Shown: piece after piece, positions 25,768 to 32,278 of the stretch
How the letters are laid out: every line of letters starts with the position of its first letter
How positions within the stretch are numbered: position 1 is the first letter of the stretch
Assembly: GCA_001917175.1 (NCBI GenBank)
Contig: MNTV01000026.1
Location: 1 to 64,000 of the forward strand
Length of the DNA stretch: 64,000 nt
Direction of reading: 5' to 3'
From: Azospirillum sp. 51_20
Lineage (GTDB): Bacteria; Pseudomonadota; Alphaproteobacteria; RF32; CAG-239
Position numbers and translations under genes: made by a program
The notes under the pieces: generated by a model
Told to the model about the DNA's origin: nothing
Database searches by the model: none
Seen by the model: only the letters and a program-made list of their open reading frames with translations

Positions 25768-25793
25768 CAACTCCGGCCGCCGGAGTTTTTTTT
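25768..25793 (+). terminator. Terminator behind the 6S RNA
   Basis: CTCCGG/CCGGAG (25771-25776, 25780-25785) with flanking A-T pairs and eight T. Confidence 0.8.
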
Positions 25794-25811
25794 AATTAAC
25801 GGAGAAAACTG

Positions 25812-26606
25812 TTGAAGATCATTTATTTGGGCGACGTGGTCGGCCGGGCGGGAAGAGACGCCGTCTTAAACAACCTGCCGCTGATGCGGGAAAAATACAA
25901 GGCCGACGTAATTATCGTCAATGTTGAAAACGCCGCCCACGGCTTCGGCGTCACGCCGGGAATCGCCCGCGAGTTTCTGGAACGCGGCGCCGACGTTCTG
26001 ACTACCGGCAACCATGTCTGGCAGCAGCGTGACATCATCCCTTTCTTAGACGAGTGCAAACGCATTGTCCGGCCGCTGAACTATCCCGACAGCGCACCCG
26101 GCCGCGGAGCGGTCGAATTTGAACTGGCCAGCGGCAAAAAAATTCTTGTTACCCAGGTGCTGGGACGAGTCTTCATGGACAGCGTTGACAACCCCGCGTT
26201 TGTCCTCGACCGGCTGTTAAAGAACTATGCGCTCGGCCGCAACATTGCCGCCGTTTTCGTCGACGTCCATGCCGAATCGACCTCGGAAAAGCTTTCTCTC
26301 GGACACTATCTCGACGGCCGGGTTTCCATTGTTGCCGGCACCCACACCCACATCCCCACCGCCGACGCCCATATCTTAAACGGCGGCACCGCCTACATCA
26401 CCGACGTCGGCATGTGCGGTAATTACGACTCCGTGCTCGGCTTTGACAAACAGGCGCCGATCGACCGGCTGTGCCAGCGTTACAACGGCAACCGGCTGGA
26501 AGTCTGCCGCAGCGGCGGCACCGTATGGGGAATCGCGGTTCAAACCGACGACAAAACCGGTCTGGCCGAAACAATCGAACAATTCAGCTTAAAAGGAAAC
26601 GAATGA
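25812..26606 (+). CDS. YmdB/TIGR00282-type metallophosphoesterase
   Basis: A 264-aa binuclear-metal phosphoesterase whose family hydrolyses 2',3'-cyclic nucleotides. Metal motifs are intact: YLGDVVGRAGRD, NVENAAHGFG, TTGNHVWQQ, DVHAE and GTHTHIPTAD. The start is TTG at 25812, seven bases after GGAG; no ATG is available. Its stop overlaps the next gene (ATGA), so the two are translationally coupled. Confidence 0.88.
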   Translation: MKIIYLGDVVGRAGRDAVLNNLPLMREKYKADVIIVNVENAAHGFGVTPGIAREFLERGADVLTTGNHVWQQRDIIPFLDECKRIVRPLNYPDSAPGRGAVEFELASGKKILVTQVLGRVFMDSVDNPAFVLDRLLKNYALGRNIAAVFVDVHAESTSEKLSLGHYLDGRVSIVAGTHTHIPTADAHILNGGTAYITDVGMCGNYDSVLGFDKQAPIDRLCQRYNGNRLEVCRSGGTVWGIAVQTDDKTGLAETIEQFSLKGNE

Positions 26607-27055
26607 TGGCGGAAAAGGAATATATCAGCTACGAGGAAATCAACAGCGAATGCAAAAAACTGGCTTATATTCTTGCCGGATGCGGTTTTAAACGCATTAT
26701 CGCGGTCGCCCGCGGCGGGCTGGTGCCGGCCTGCGTTCTCGCCCAGTTTCTCGGCATCAGGGAAATCAGCAGCATCTCGCTGGCCAGCTATGAGGGCGAA
26801 GCCCGCAGCGAACTCAAATGTCTGGTGCCGCCCGACATCCGCATGGACGAGGAAACGCTGTTCGTGGATGACCTTTACGATTCCGGCAGCACTTACCGTT
26901 ATTTGAAAGAAAAATATCCGCGGGCCAAAATCGCCGTTTTGTTCAGCAAAGACCCGGCAGCCGAGCTTGACTTTCCGGCCGCGCCGAAAGTTCCCGGCCG
27001 CTGGCTGGTATTCCCCTGGGAATTTGAACCGATTGAAAGCAGCAGCGGCAAATAG
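26603..27055 (+). CDS. Phosphoribosyltransferase, Gpt-like
   Basis: A 150-aa purine-type phosphoribosyltransferase. The PRPP loop reads LFVDDLYDSGSTYR (residues 87-100), with Ser for the usual Thr in D-T/S-G. AVARGGLVPACVLA is the conserved early loop. The C-terminus (RWLVFPWEFEPIE) resembles xanthine/guanine transferases (XGPRT). It salvages purine bases using PRPP. ATGA overlap with the phosphoesterase gene. Confidence 0.82.
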   Translation: MMAEKEYISYEEINSECKKLAYILAGCGFKRIIAVARGGLVPACVLAQFLGIREISSISLASYEGEARSELKCLVPPDIRMDEETLFVDDLYDSGSTYRYLKEKYPRAKIAVLFSKDPAAELDFPAAPKVPGRWLVFPWEFEPIESSSGK

Positions 27056-27072
27056 TTTTCGTTTTTCCGGAC

Positions 27073-27097
27073 ACGGGCGGATTTCCCCGTCTTTTTT
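27073..27097 (+). terminator. Weak terminator after the phosphoribosyltransferase
   Basis: Short stem ACGGG/CCCGT (27073-27077, 27086-27090) and six T. Confidence 0.4.
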
Positions 27098-27130
27098 CAA
27101 AAATTCCCCGCAGAAAGAACAACTTTCCGC

Positions 27131-27159
27131 TTGTCAAAAACCGGTGTTTTCTTTAATAT
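27131..27159 (+). promoter_or_regulatory. Promoter of small RNA 1
   Basis: TTGTCA, 17 bp, TAATAT; the same -10 and spacing recur before the second copy at 27394. Confidence 0.6.
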
Positions 27160-27165
27160 CAGTTC

Positions 27166-27340
27166 TGCATCCGGGAGGCCGAATGCGGAGTGTCAGAGCT
27201 CCTTCATACAAAATAATATCCCCTGAAAGAGGGAGATGCTGAAATAAGCGCGCTTTCAAGCGTGACGAATAAGGTGTACTGTATTGTATGAACAGTTCTG
27301 AACTCCCTCACCTTGAATTTATCAAGGTGAGTTTTGTTTT
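27166..27340 (+). ncRNA. Tandem paralogous small RNA, copy 1
   Basis: About 175 nt with its own promoter and terminator. It opens with the hairpin GCATCCGG-GAGG-CCGAATGC, has a middle segment CCCCTGAAAGAGGGAG, a hairpin ACTGT-N9-ACAGT (27278-27296) and an unpaired CTCCCTC that could pair with ribosome-binding sites or with the internal GAGGGAG. It ends in a 10-bp stem CTCACCTTGA/TCAAGGTGAG and T-run (27307-27340). Copy 2 lies 263 bp downstream. The family is not recognised. Confidence 0.6.
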
Positions 27341-27393
27341 AACCGAAGGTAAATAAGCAAAACGAGGAGTGGCTGGAGGAAAAAAGAAATCTC

Positions 27394-27422
27394 TTGCCAA
27401 CGGGCGGCAATTTCTTTAATAT
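27394..27422 (+). promoter_or_regulatory. Promoter of small RNA 2
   Basis: TTGCCA, 17 bp, TAATAT, matching the layout before copy 1. Confidence 0.6.
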
Positions 27423-27428
27423 CAGCCC

Positions 27429-27590
27429 TGCATCCGGGAGGCCGGATGCGGTGTCTAACAAACATCTTCAACGTAAAAATCCTTCTTCGGAAGGAGTGCC
27501 GGTAATATGCCGAATAACGGCGACTGCATACGTTGACAGTTTTTGAGCTCCTTCCGCCTAAGGGTTTTCCCCGGGCGGTTTTGTTTTTTT
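27429..27590 (+). ncRNA. Tandem paralogous small RNA, copy 2
   Basis: About 162 nt. The 5' end is nearly identical to copy 1 from the -10 through GCATCCGGGAGGCCGGATGC, now with a perfect 8-bp stem, so a mismatch in copy 1 is paired here. Then come CCTTC-TTCG-GAAGG, a hairpin ACTG...CAGT, and GCTCCTTCC, which can pair with the internal GGAAGGAG as in copy 1. It ends with CCGCC/GGCGG and seven or more T. It could instead be a leader for the gene at 27622, but the private promoters favour separate RNAs. Confidence 0.6.
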
Positions 27591-27621
27591 ACCATAAACA
27601 AAATCAAGGGAGTTTCAAACT

Positions 27622-27891
27622 ATGTTTAACAACAAAATCAAAAAAATAATCGGACAAGAGCTGCACAAATACCGCTGTGACCGTTTTCTGCCCTGGTATG
27701 TGATCGACAACATGGAGATAGGCAGCGTGCGCAAATGGGAACATTACCGTCATCTGCTTGAGTTTTACGGCAAAGAGCTCAAAATCGAACTGATTGAGAG
27801 AAGCGGGCGCATCGGGAACGGTACCGTGAAAAACGACGGCGGAAACAACCGGCGAGAAACAATGAAAAGATCGGACACGTCCGAAAGATGA
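27622..27891 (+). CDS. Small HTH-like protein
   Basis: An 89-aa basic protein. Residues about 8-60 (IGQELHKYRCDRFLPWYVID...W.HY.HLLEFYGKELKIELIE) resemble a short Cro/C1-type helix-turn-helix domain; the last 30 residues are low-complexity and hydrophilic. ATG at 27622 follows AAGGGA by about ten bases, 30 nt after the terminator of small RNA 2. Its stop overlaps a second ATG (ATGA) that opens a very basic frame. Confidence 0.55.
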   Translation: MFNNKIKKIIGQELHKYRCDRFLPWYVIDNMEIGSVRKWEHYRHLLEFYGKELKIELIERSGRIGNGTVKNDGGNNRRETMKRSDTSER

Positions 27892-28130
27892 AACAAAGAA
27901 AAAAAGCAAAAAAACAGCGAGAGAGAGAAAGAGGGAAAGATAAGAAAAAACAAGGAAAGGAAAGAAAAAGAAAAAAGATAAAGACAAATAAAGAGAAAAA
28001 ACAAGAAAAAAGCAAAAAACGGAAAGAATAAACGAGTGAATAAAAGTAAAGAAGAAAAAAAAGGAGTAAGCAAGAGAGAAAGGAGAAGAAGGAAGAAGGA
28101 AAAAGGAGAAACAAAAAGACAAGAGAAAAA
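27886..28130 (+). other. 245-bp polypurine tract
   Basis: Almost only A and G on the plus strand, with a handful of C and T. The minus-strand open frames over it (Phe/Leu/Ser-rich) are composition artefacts. Such tracts can form triplex DNA or R-loops. Confidence 0.85.
27888..28031 (+). CDS. Possible 47-aa Lys/Arg/Glu peptide
   Basis: An open frame inside the polypurine tract whose ATG overlaps the stop of the 27622 gene (ATGA). More than half of its residues are Lys or Arg (KQRKKAKKQREREREGK-like pattern). It would be a nucleic-acid-binding tail or a coupled peptide if made, but any A/G-rich DNA gives such a frame, so coding is uncertain. Confidence 0.25.
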   Translation: MKQRKKAKKQRERERGKDKKKQGKERKRKKIKTNKEKKQEKSKKRKE

Positions 28131-28157
28131 ATCAACCCTTGTCCTTATTTAAAAAGC

Positions 28158-28192
28158 GACACGGCCGGACGAAACCGTCCGTGTCATTTTTT
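28158..28192 (+). terminator. Terminator after the polypurine tract
   Basis: GACACGG...GACG with CGTCCGTGTC (28158-28171, 28176-28185; three-base bulge) and six T. It marks the end of a plus-strand transcript that crosses the polypurine tract. Confidence 0.7.
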
Positions 28193-28244
28193 GTTTCAAA
28201 TGTCTGAATAACCAGATAACCAATTTGCGGCCGGTCAAGAAATT

Positions 28245-28590
28245 CCCGAACCGGGCATTTGCTGCCGGAAACGGTTAATGCTGCCTGCGGGAACCGGCGG
28301 AAGTTTATTTCCGCCCGGACTTCAAAACCTGTTCGCCCTTTCAAGGGGGAAAAATCTTTTCGCACCGGCCGGCAACCGGTTTACGTAACTCCCGAACCGG
28401 GCATTTGCTGCCGGAAACGGTTAATGCCGCCTGCGGGAACCGGCGGAAGTTTATTTTTGCCCGACTTTTAAACCTGTTCGGCCTCTCAAGGTGGCAAAAT
28501 CTTTCCGCACCGGCCGGCAACCGGTTTACGTAACTCCCGAACCGGGCATTTGCTGCCGGAAACGGTTAATGCTGCCTGCGGGAACCGGCA
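28245..28590. repeat. 146-bp non-coding tandem repeat, about 2.4 copies
   Basis: Units begin CCCGAACCGGGCATTTGCTG at 28245, 28391 and 28536; spacing 146 and 145 bp, the last truncated. Each contains inverted-repeat pieces (CCGGC/GCCGG, ACCGGCCGGCAACCGGT). Copies are over 90 percent alike by eye, so the duplication is recent. No gene is present; frames across it are shadows. Confidence 0.85.
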
Positions 28591-28596
28591 ACCGGT

Positions 28597-29745
28597 TTAT
28601 TGCGCCGCAACGATTTTGCTTTCTTCCGGTATCGGATTACCGCGGCCTTTTTCCAACTCAGATTCCCGGACAAAGCCCATTTCGCCGTTGTCAAGCATGA
28701 TCCGGTACCATTTTTTGTCCGGCGTAAATCCGGTAACGCGAACGGTATGTCCTTTTTCCGTCGTCGTCATCACATCAAACTTGTCGCCCGGCCCGTACAT
28801 CACTTTGCCTTCGCCGGTCAGGTGATAGAGCATTTTTTCGTCATAGACGTCGACGGGAATGTCAAAGATTTTGGAAACCACCACGTCGTCAAAAGTTTCT
28901 CCGCCGTCGTTGAACGTCACTTTCTGGAAATAGGTGATTTCATGCTGCTTGGTCATATATTGCCGGAATCCGCCGAAAACGGAATTGACGACCGGAGAAA
29001 GCAAAATCATGACCAGCACGAACGGCACCAACAGATGCGCCGTTTTCAAACGCAGCCAGCGCCAGCGGGGCAACGGCGGAATTTTGCAGTTCAGCCGGGC
29101 GATAAAGCGCTCAACCAGCGGCCGCTGTTCCGGCAAAGCATATTCCAGCGCCTGCGCGGCGGAATACGCCGCCTGACGATCCTTGTTTTCCTGATGATAG
29201 GCCAGCGCATTGTGCAGCAAAAGAGTCAGGTTGTCCTGCCGGTTGCTTCCGGTTTTGCGAAAATTTGCGGCAATCGCACGGCAGTTGGCGGCAAAGGCCT
29301 TAATTCCCCACCAACCGGCCAGCCAGTTGACAAGAGAACATTTCAGAATTTCGTTAAAAGCCTGTTTTTCGCTGCAAATCAGGCGTTCTTCCCGATCGGT
29401 GCATTTGATCAGCCTGCCGGTCACGTAACGCAGGTCAAACACCCGCACGTCGGGATTTTCCGCTTCCATCCGGTCTTTGAAAATGCTCAGCGCATCCATC
29501 TGCGGAAAATCGTCCTTCCCGTAGACACAGGCCAGCAAATCGTAGGTCAGGCGCTTTTCCTCATCCTGCAAAACGTCATAAGCCACCGAAATTTTCTGGA
29601 AATGCTCCATCGCGTTTTCCGCCTTATTGTAGTCGGGGTGCCATTCTTTGGCGCGGTCGCGGTAGCTCAGCTTGATCGTCCGCGCGTCGGCGTCGGGCGA
29701 AACTTCCAAAACCTGATAGTATTCCAACGGGTCACGATTGTACAT
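28597..29745 (-). CDS. Membrane J-domain protein with SH3-like C-terminus
   Basis: A 382-aa protein ending the flagellar-like operon. Residues 5-70 form a J domain (YYQVLEVSPDADARTIKLSYR...WHPDYN) with the HPD tripeptide that stimulates Hsp70. A middle helical region is followed by one membrane helix (LLVPFVLVMILLSPVV) and a C-terminal bacterial-SH3-like domain (MTTTEKGHTVRVTG...KKWYRIML). ATG 29745 is chosen; the gene overlaps flhG by 14 bp. The topology puts DnaK recruitment inside and the SH3-like part in the periplasm. Confidence 0.8.
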   Translation of the reverse strand: MYNRDPLEYYQVLEVSPDADARTIKLSYRDRAKEWHPDYNKAENAMEHFQKISVAYDVLQDEEKRLTYDLLACVYGKDDFPQMDALSIFKDRMEAENPDVRVFDLRYVTGRLIKCTDREERLICSEKQAFNEILKCSLVNWLAGWWGIKAFAANCRAIAANFRKTGSNRQDNLTLLLHNALAYHQENKDRQAAYSAAQALEYALPEQRPLVERFIARLNCKIPPLPRWRWLRLKTAHLLVPFVLVMILLSPVVNSVFGGFRQYMTKQHEITYFQKVTFNDGGETFDDVVVSKIFDIPVDVYDEKMLYHLTGEGKVMYGPGDKFDVMTTTEKGHTVRVTGFTPDKKWYRIMLDNGEMGFVRESELEKGRGNPIPEESKIVAAQ

Positions 29746-30541
29746 TTTTTTCATCCTGTAAAATTTTTCTTGCAATTTCGATTACGTCCGCGGCCGCCTC
29801 CGAAGTCGGATAACGGCTGATGAGCGGCATCTGGTTGCGGATGGCATCGCGTACGCGCGCATCGCGGCGAACAATCCCTAAAAGCGGCGGCGAGATTTTG
29901 AGAAAAGTCTGGCAGGCCTTTTGCAGAATATCATAGGTCTGACGGCCTTCGCGCAGAGTGTCCGCCTGGTTGACCACGATCTCCAACCGGCATTTCGGGT
30001 ACTGCATGGCCATCAGTTTGACAAAGGCATAGGCGTCGGTCAGGGCCGTCGGTTCGTCGGTGCAGACCACGATCACCCGTCCCGACATGCCCGACAAAAT
30101 ACGGATGGATTTTTCCACCCCTGCCCCCATGTCGAGAATCACCTTGTCGTACGCGCCGGACAAAAGCGCCAGGTCTTCGGCCAGAATCTGCAAACGGCCG
30201 ACCGGCATCGAAGCCAGCCCGGCCGAGCCCGAACGTCCGGCAATGACGTCAAAACGGCATTTGTCACAATAGTGAACCACCTGGTTTAAGGTGGTGGTTC
30301 CGGTAACCACGCTGCCCAGATCAAACGGCACCATCAGCCCCAGCTGAACATCGATGTTGGCCATACCCAGATCGCCGTCGAACAACAGGGTTTTCTGCCG
30401 CAGACCGCTCAAAGCATGCGCCAGAGTGATCGAAAACCAGGTTTTGCCGACCCCGCCCTTGCCCGAGGCGACCGCAATCATCCGATCGGCTTCAAACCGC
30501 CGCGGACTGCAGATTCCCGCCGTCAAGTCTTCTTCCCGCAT
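29732..30541 (-). CDS. flhG: FlhG/FleN-type MinD-like ATPase
   Basis: A 269-aa ParA/MinD-superfamily ATPase. The deviant Walker A KGGVGKT is at residues 28-34, followed by LLFDGDLGMANIDVQLG, the FlhG version of switch I. The FlhG N-terminal segment and a C-terminal amphipathic helix (AADVIEIARKIL) are present. FlhG limits the number and sets the site of flagella together with FlhF. ATG 30541 has AAGGGG eight bases ahead; 18 bp separate it from flhF. Confidence 0.88.
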   Translation of the reverse strand: MREEDLTAGICSPRRFEADRMIAVASGKGGVGKTWFSITLAHALSGLRQKTLLFDGDLGMANIDVQLGLMVPFDLGSVVTGTTTLNQVVHYCDKCRFDVIAGRSGSAGLASMPVGRLQILAEDLALLSGAYDKVILDMGAGVEKSIRILSGMSGRVIVVCTDEPTALTDAYAFVKLMAMQYPKCRLEIVVNQADTLREGRQTYDILQKACQTFLKISPPLLGIVRRDARVRDAIRNQMPLISRYPTSEAAADVIEIARKILQDEKNVQS

Positions 30542-30559
30542 CCGTTTTCCCCTTTATAT

Positions 30560-31504
30560 TCATGCCAGCAGCAACCGGGCAAGCGAAGGCCCGTCAAATT
30601 CCGACAGCCCGTTTGCCATGCTGGCGGAAACCGAAGCCCGTCCGAGCTTGAAACCGCCTTTAAGCGCTGCCGTCAGCACCCCGCCGATCCGCCGGCAGAG
30701 GTCGAGTTTGGTCGGCAGCAGGCAGTCCGCACCGAGCGAAGCAAACAACGCCGCCGCTTCGCCGGCGTCACAGGCATTGTATCCGGCGTCAAGAGTCAGC
30801 ACCGTTTCGCCGCCGGCCGCTTTCAGCAGGGCGGACAGGCGTTCGCGCTCGGAATCGAGAAAAGGATTGGTGCCCGGCGTGTCAACCAGCACCAAACGGC
30901 CTTTTTCCGCACCGGCTACCGCCGCCGACAGCTGCTCCGGTTCCCGTGCGGCCAGAAAATCCGCCGACAAAACGGCCGCCAGGGACTTCAACTGAGCATT
31001 GGCGCCGGCACGCACGCCGTCGGCGCTGATCAGCGTGCAGGCAATGCCTTTACGGCAGGCAAGCGCCGCGGTTTTGACCAAAGCGGCGGTTTTGCCGCTG
31101 CCCTGAAGACCGGCAAACACCTTCACCGGATTTTTCCGATCCAAAAGATCATAAGCGGCAAACAAACGGTTGAAAACCGCGGTTAAAATCCGCACGTCGT
31201 CCTTCTCCCCGCCGGCCGCCGCCTCTTCCCGGCACAGCGCCAGCAGTCTTGCCCGCACCGCCGCGTCAGCTTCGTGATAGTCCAGCCGTTCGCGGATCAG
31301 GTTGTCGCTGTAAGCCGCCGCGTAAACCGCAGGTTCGGCACCGTCCGCAAATTCGATTTCGTCGGTTTCCACCGCAGCCACCAGTTCGCTGCGGCCGTCT
31401 TCGCTCTGCGAGGTGGAAACGATTACCGCTTCCGGCCCCAGTTCTTCTTTCACCCGCCGCATCAGACGGATCATGTCTTCGTCAACGAATTTTTTTATCC
31501 GCAT
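30560..31504 (-). CDS. flhF: FlhF-type SRP-family GTPase
   Basis: A 314-aa SRP-type GTPase. The N-terminus (MRIKKFVDEDMIRLMRRVKEELGPEAVIVST-like, first 30 residues) is the FlhF signature. The P-loop GLQGSGKT is at 132-139, ISADGVRAGANAQLK is the SRP insertion box region, DTPGTN the G3 motif and TKLD the G4. It is somewhat shorter than usual FlhF. FlhF marks the pole where the flagellar MS ring assembles. ATG overlaps the end of fliN by 10 bp. Confidence 0.88.
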   Translation of the reverse strand: MRIKKFVDEDMIRLMRRVKEELGPEAVIVSTSQSEDGRSELVAAVETDEIEFADGAEPAVYAAAYSDNLIRERLDYHEADAAVRARLLALCREEAAAGGEKDDVRILTAVFNRLFAAYDLLDRKNPVKVFAGLQGSGKTAALVKTAALACRKGIACTLISADGVRAGANAQLKSLAAVLSADFLAAREPEQLSAAVAGAEKGRLVLVDTPGTNPFLDSERERLSALLKAAGGETVLTLDAGYNACDAGEAAALFASLGADCLLPTKLDLCRRIGGVLTAALKGGFKLGRASVSASMANGLSEFDGPSLARLLLA

Positions 31505-31755
31505 GCGTTTTCCTCTTCCAAAACTTTTGTCACGGCAATGCCCAGCCGGCCGTTTTCGACCATCAGTTCGCCTTTGGCCACCACGCTGCCGTTGACGCAG
31601 ACGTCAACTTCGTCGTTCACCCCGCGGTCCAGCTCCAGCACCGCGCCTTCTTCCAGTGCCAGCAGCTGCCCGATGGTAAGACGGGTCTGCCCCAGCACCA
31701 CCGTCACTTCCACCGGCACGTTTGACAACGGTTCCAGTTTTTCCCGATCAGTCAT
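31495..31755 (-). CDS. fliN: FliN flagellar switch protein
   Basis: An 86-aa SpoA-domain protein: LSNVPVEVTVVLGQTRLTIG, LLALEEGAVLELDR and VNGSVVAKGELMVENGRLGIAV match FliN throughout. FliN forms the lower C-ring and normally binds FliM and FliH. No FliM gene is present here. It overlaps fliH by 8 bp and flhF by 10 bp. Confidence 0.92.
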   Translation of the reverse strand: MTDREKLEPLSNVPVEVTVVLGQTRLTIGQLLALEEGAVLELDRGVNDEVDVCVNGSVVAKGELMVENGRLGIAVTKVLEEENACG

Positions 31756-32278
31756 TTTTCTCTCCCGTCAGCATTGCTTCCAGCCGGCGGATTTTTTCCC
31801 CGCCGCAAAACGCGGTTTCGCCCTGCTGCCAGCAGATCCGGCAATCCGCCGGCGCCAGCGTTTCGTCCTCATGCAGCAGGATGCGGCCGGCAAAACCGTC
31901 GGCGGCAGCCGTTTCCGCCAGAAACGGACGAACAACGGCAAGCGTCCGCGGATGGAAATAAAAATCGAGCGCCTTTTTCTCGCCGAGACGGGGGAAATTG
32001 TCGGCAATAAAACGGCTGACCACCGCCAAAGCATTTTGTTCCAAAAGCGCCGGAGAAAGTTCCCGCAGGATCATCCGGATCAGGCGCAGGTTGTCATTTT
32101 TCTTCCCGTCCAGCAGCAAATCCAGCCGCGCCCGGACGTTTTCCAAAACTTCCGCCGTTTCCGCCGACGACGTTTTTTCCGCCGCCGGAAACGACCGGCG
32201 GTTGACCGCAAGATCCAGTACCGCCGCGCTGCCGTCCGCAATTACGAAATTGTCAAACTCATAGGGCCGGCGGCTCAT
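31748..32278 (-). CDS. fliH: FliH-like export/switch linker
   Basis: A 176-aa protein in FliH position. The N-terminus is variable, the middle helical (AETAEVLENVRARLDLLL), and the C-terminal half has the FliH/YscL pattern FYFHPRTLAVVRPFLAE...GRILLHEDETLAPADCRICWQQGE. FliH usually ties the FliI ATPase to FliN; no fliI is present in the window. Its ATG overlaps the stop of the fusion gene. Confidence 0.65.
   Translation of the reverse strand: MSRRPYEFDNFVIADGSAAVLDLAVNRRSFPAAEKTSSAETAEVLENVRARLDLLLDGKKNDNLRLIRMILRELSPALLEQNALAVVSRFIADNFPRLGEKKALDFYFHPRTLAVVRPFLAETAAADGFAGRILLHEDETLAPADCRICWQQGETAFCGGEKIRRLEAMLTGEKND

Noticed and set aside
27604..28135. Long minus-strand frames rich in Phe, Leu and Ser.
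   Set aside because: Caused by the polypurine tract; no ribosome site or domain, and they oppose the 27622 gene.
28259..28700. Plus-strand frames with a repeated VYVTPEPGICCRKR segment.
   Set aside because: They are readings of the 146-bp non-coding tandem repeat, without ribosome sites.
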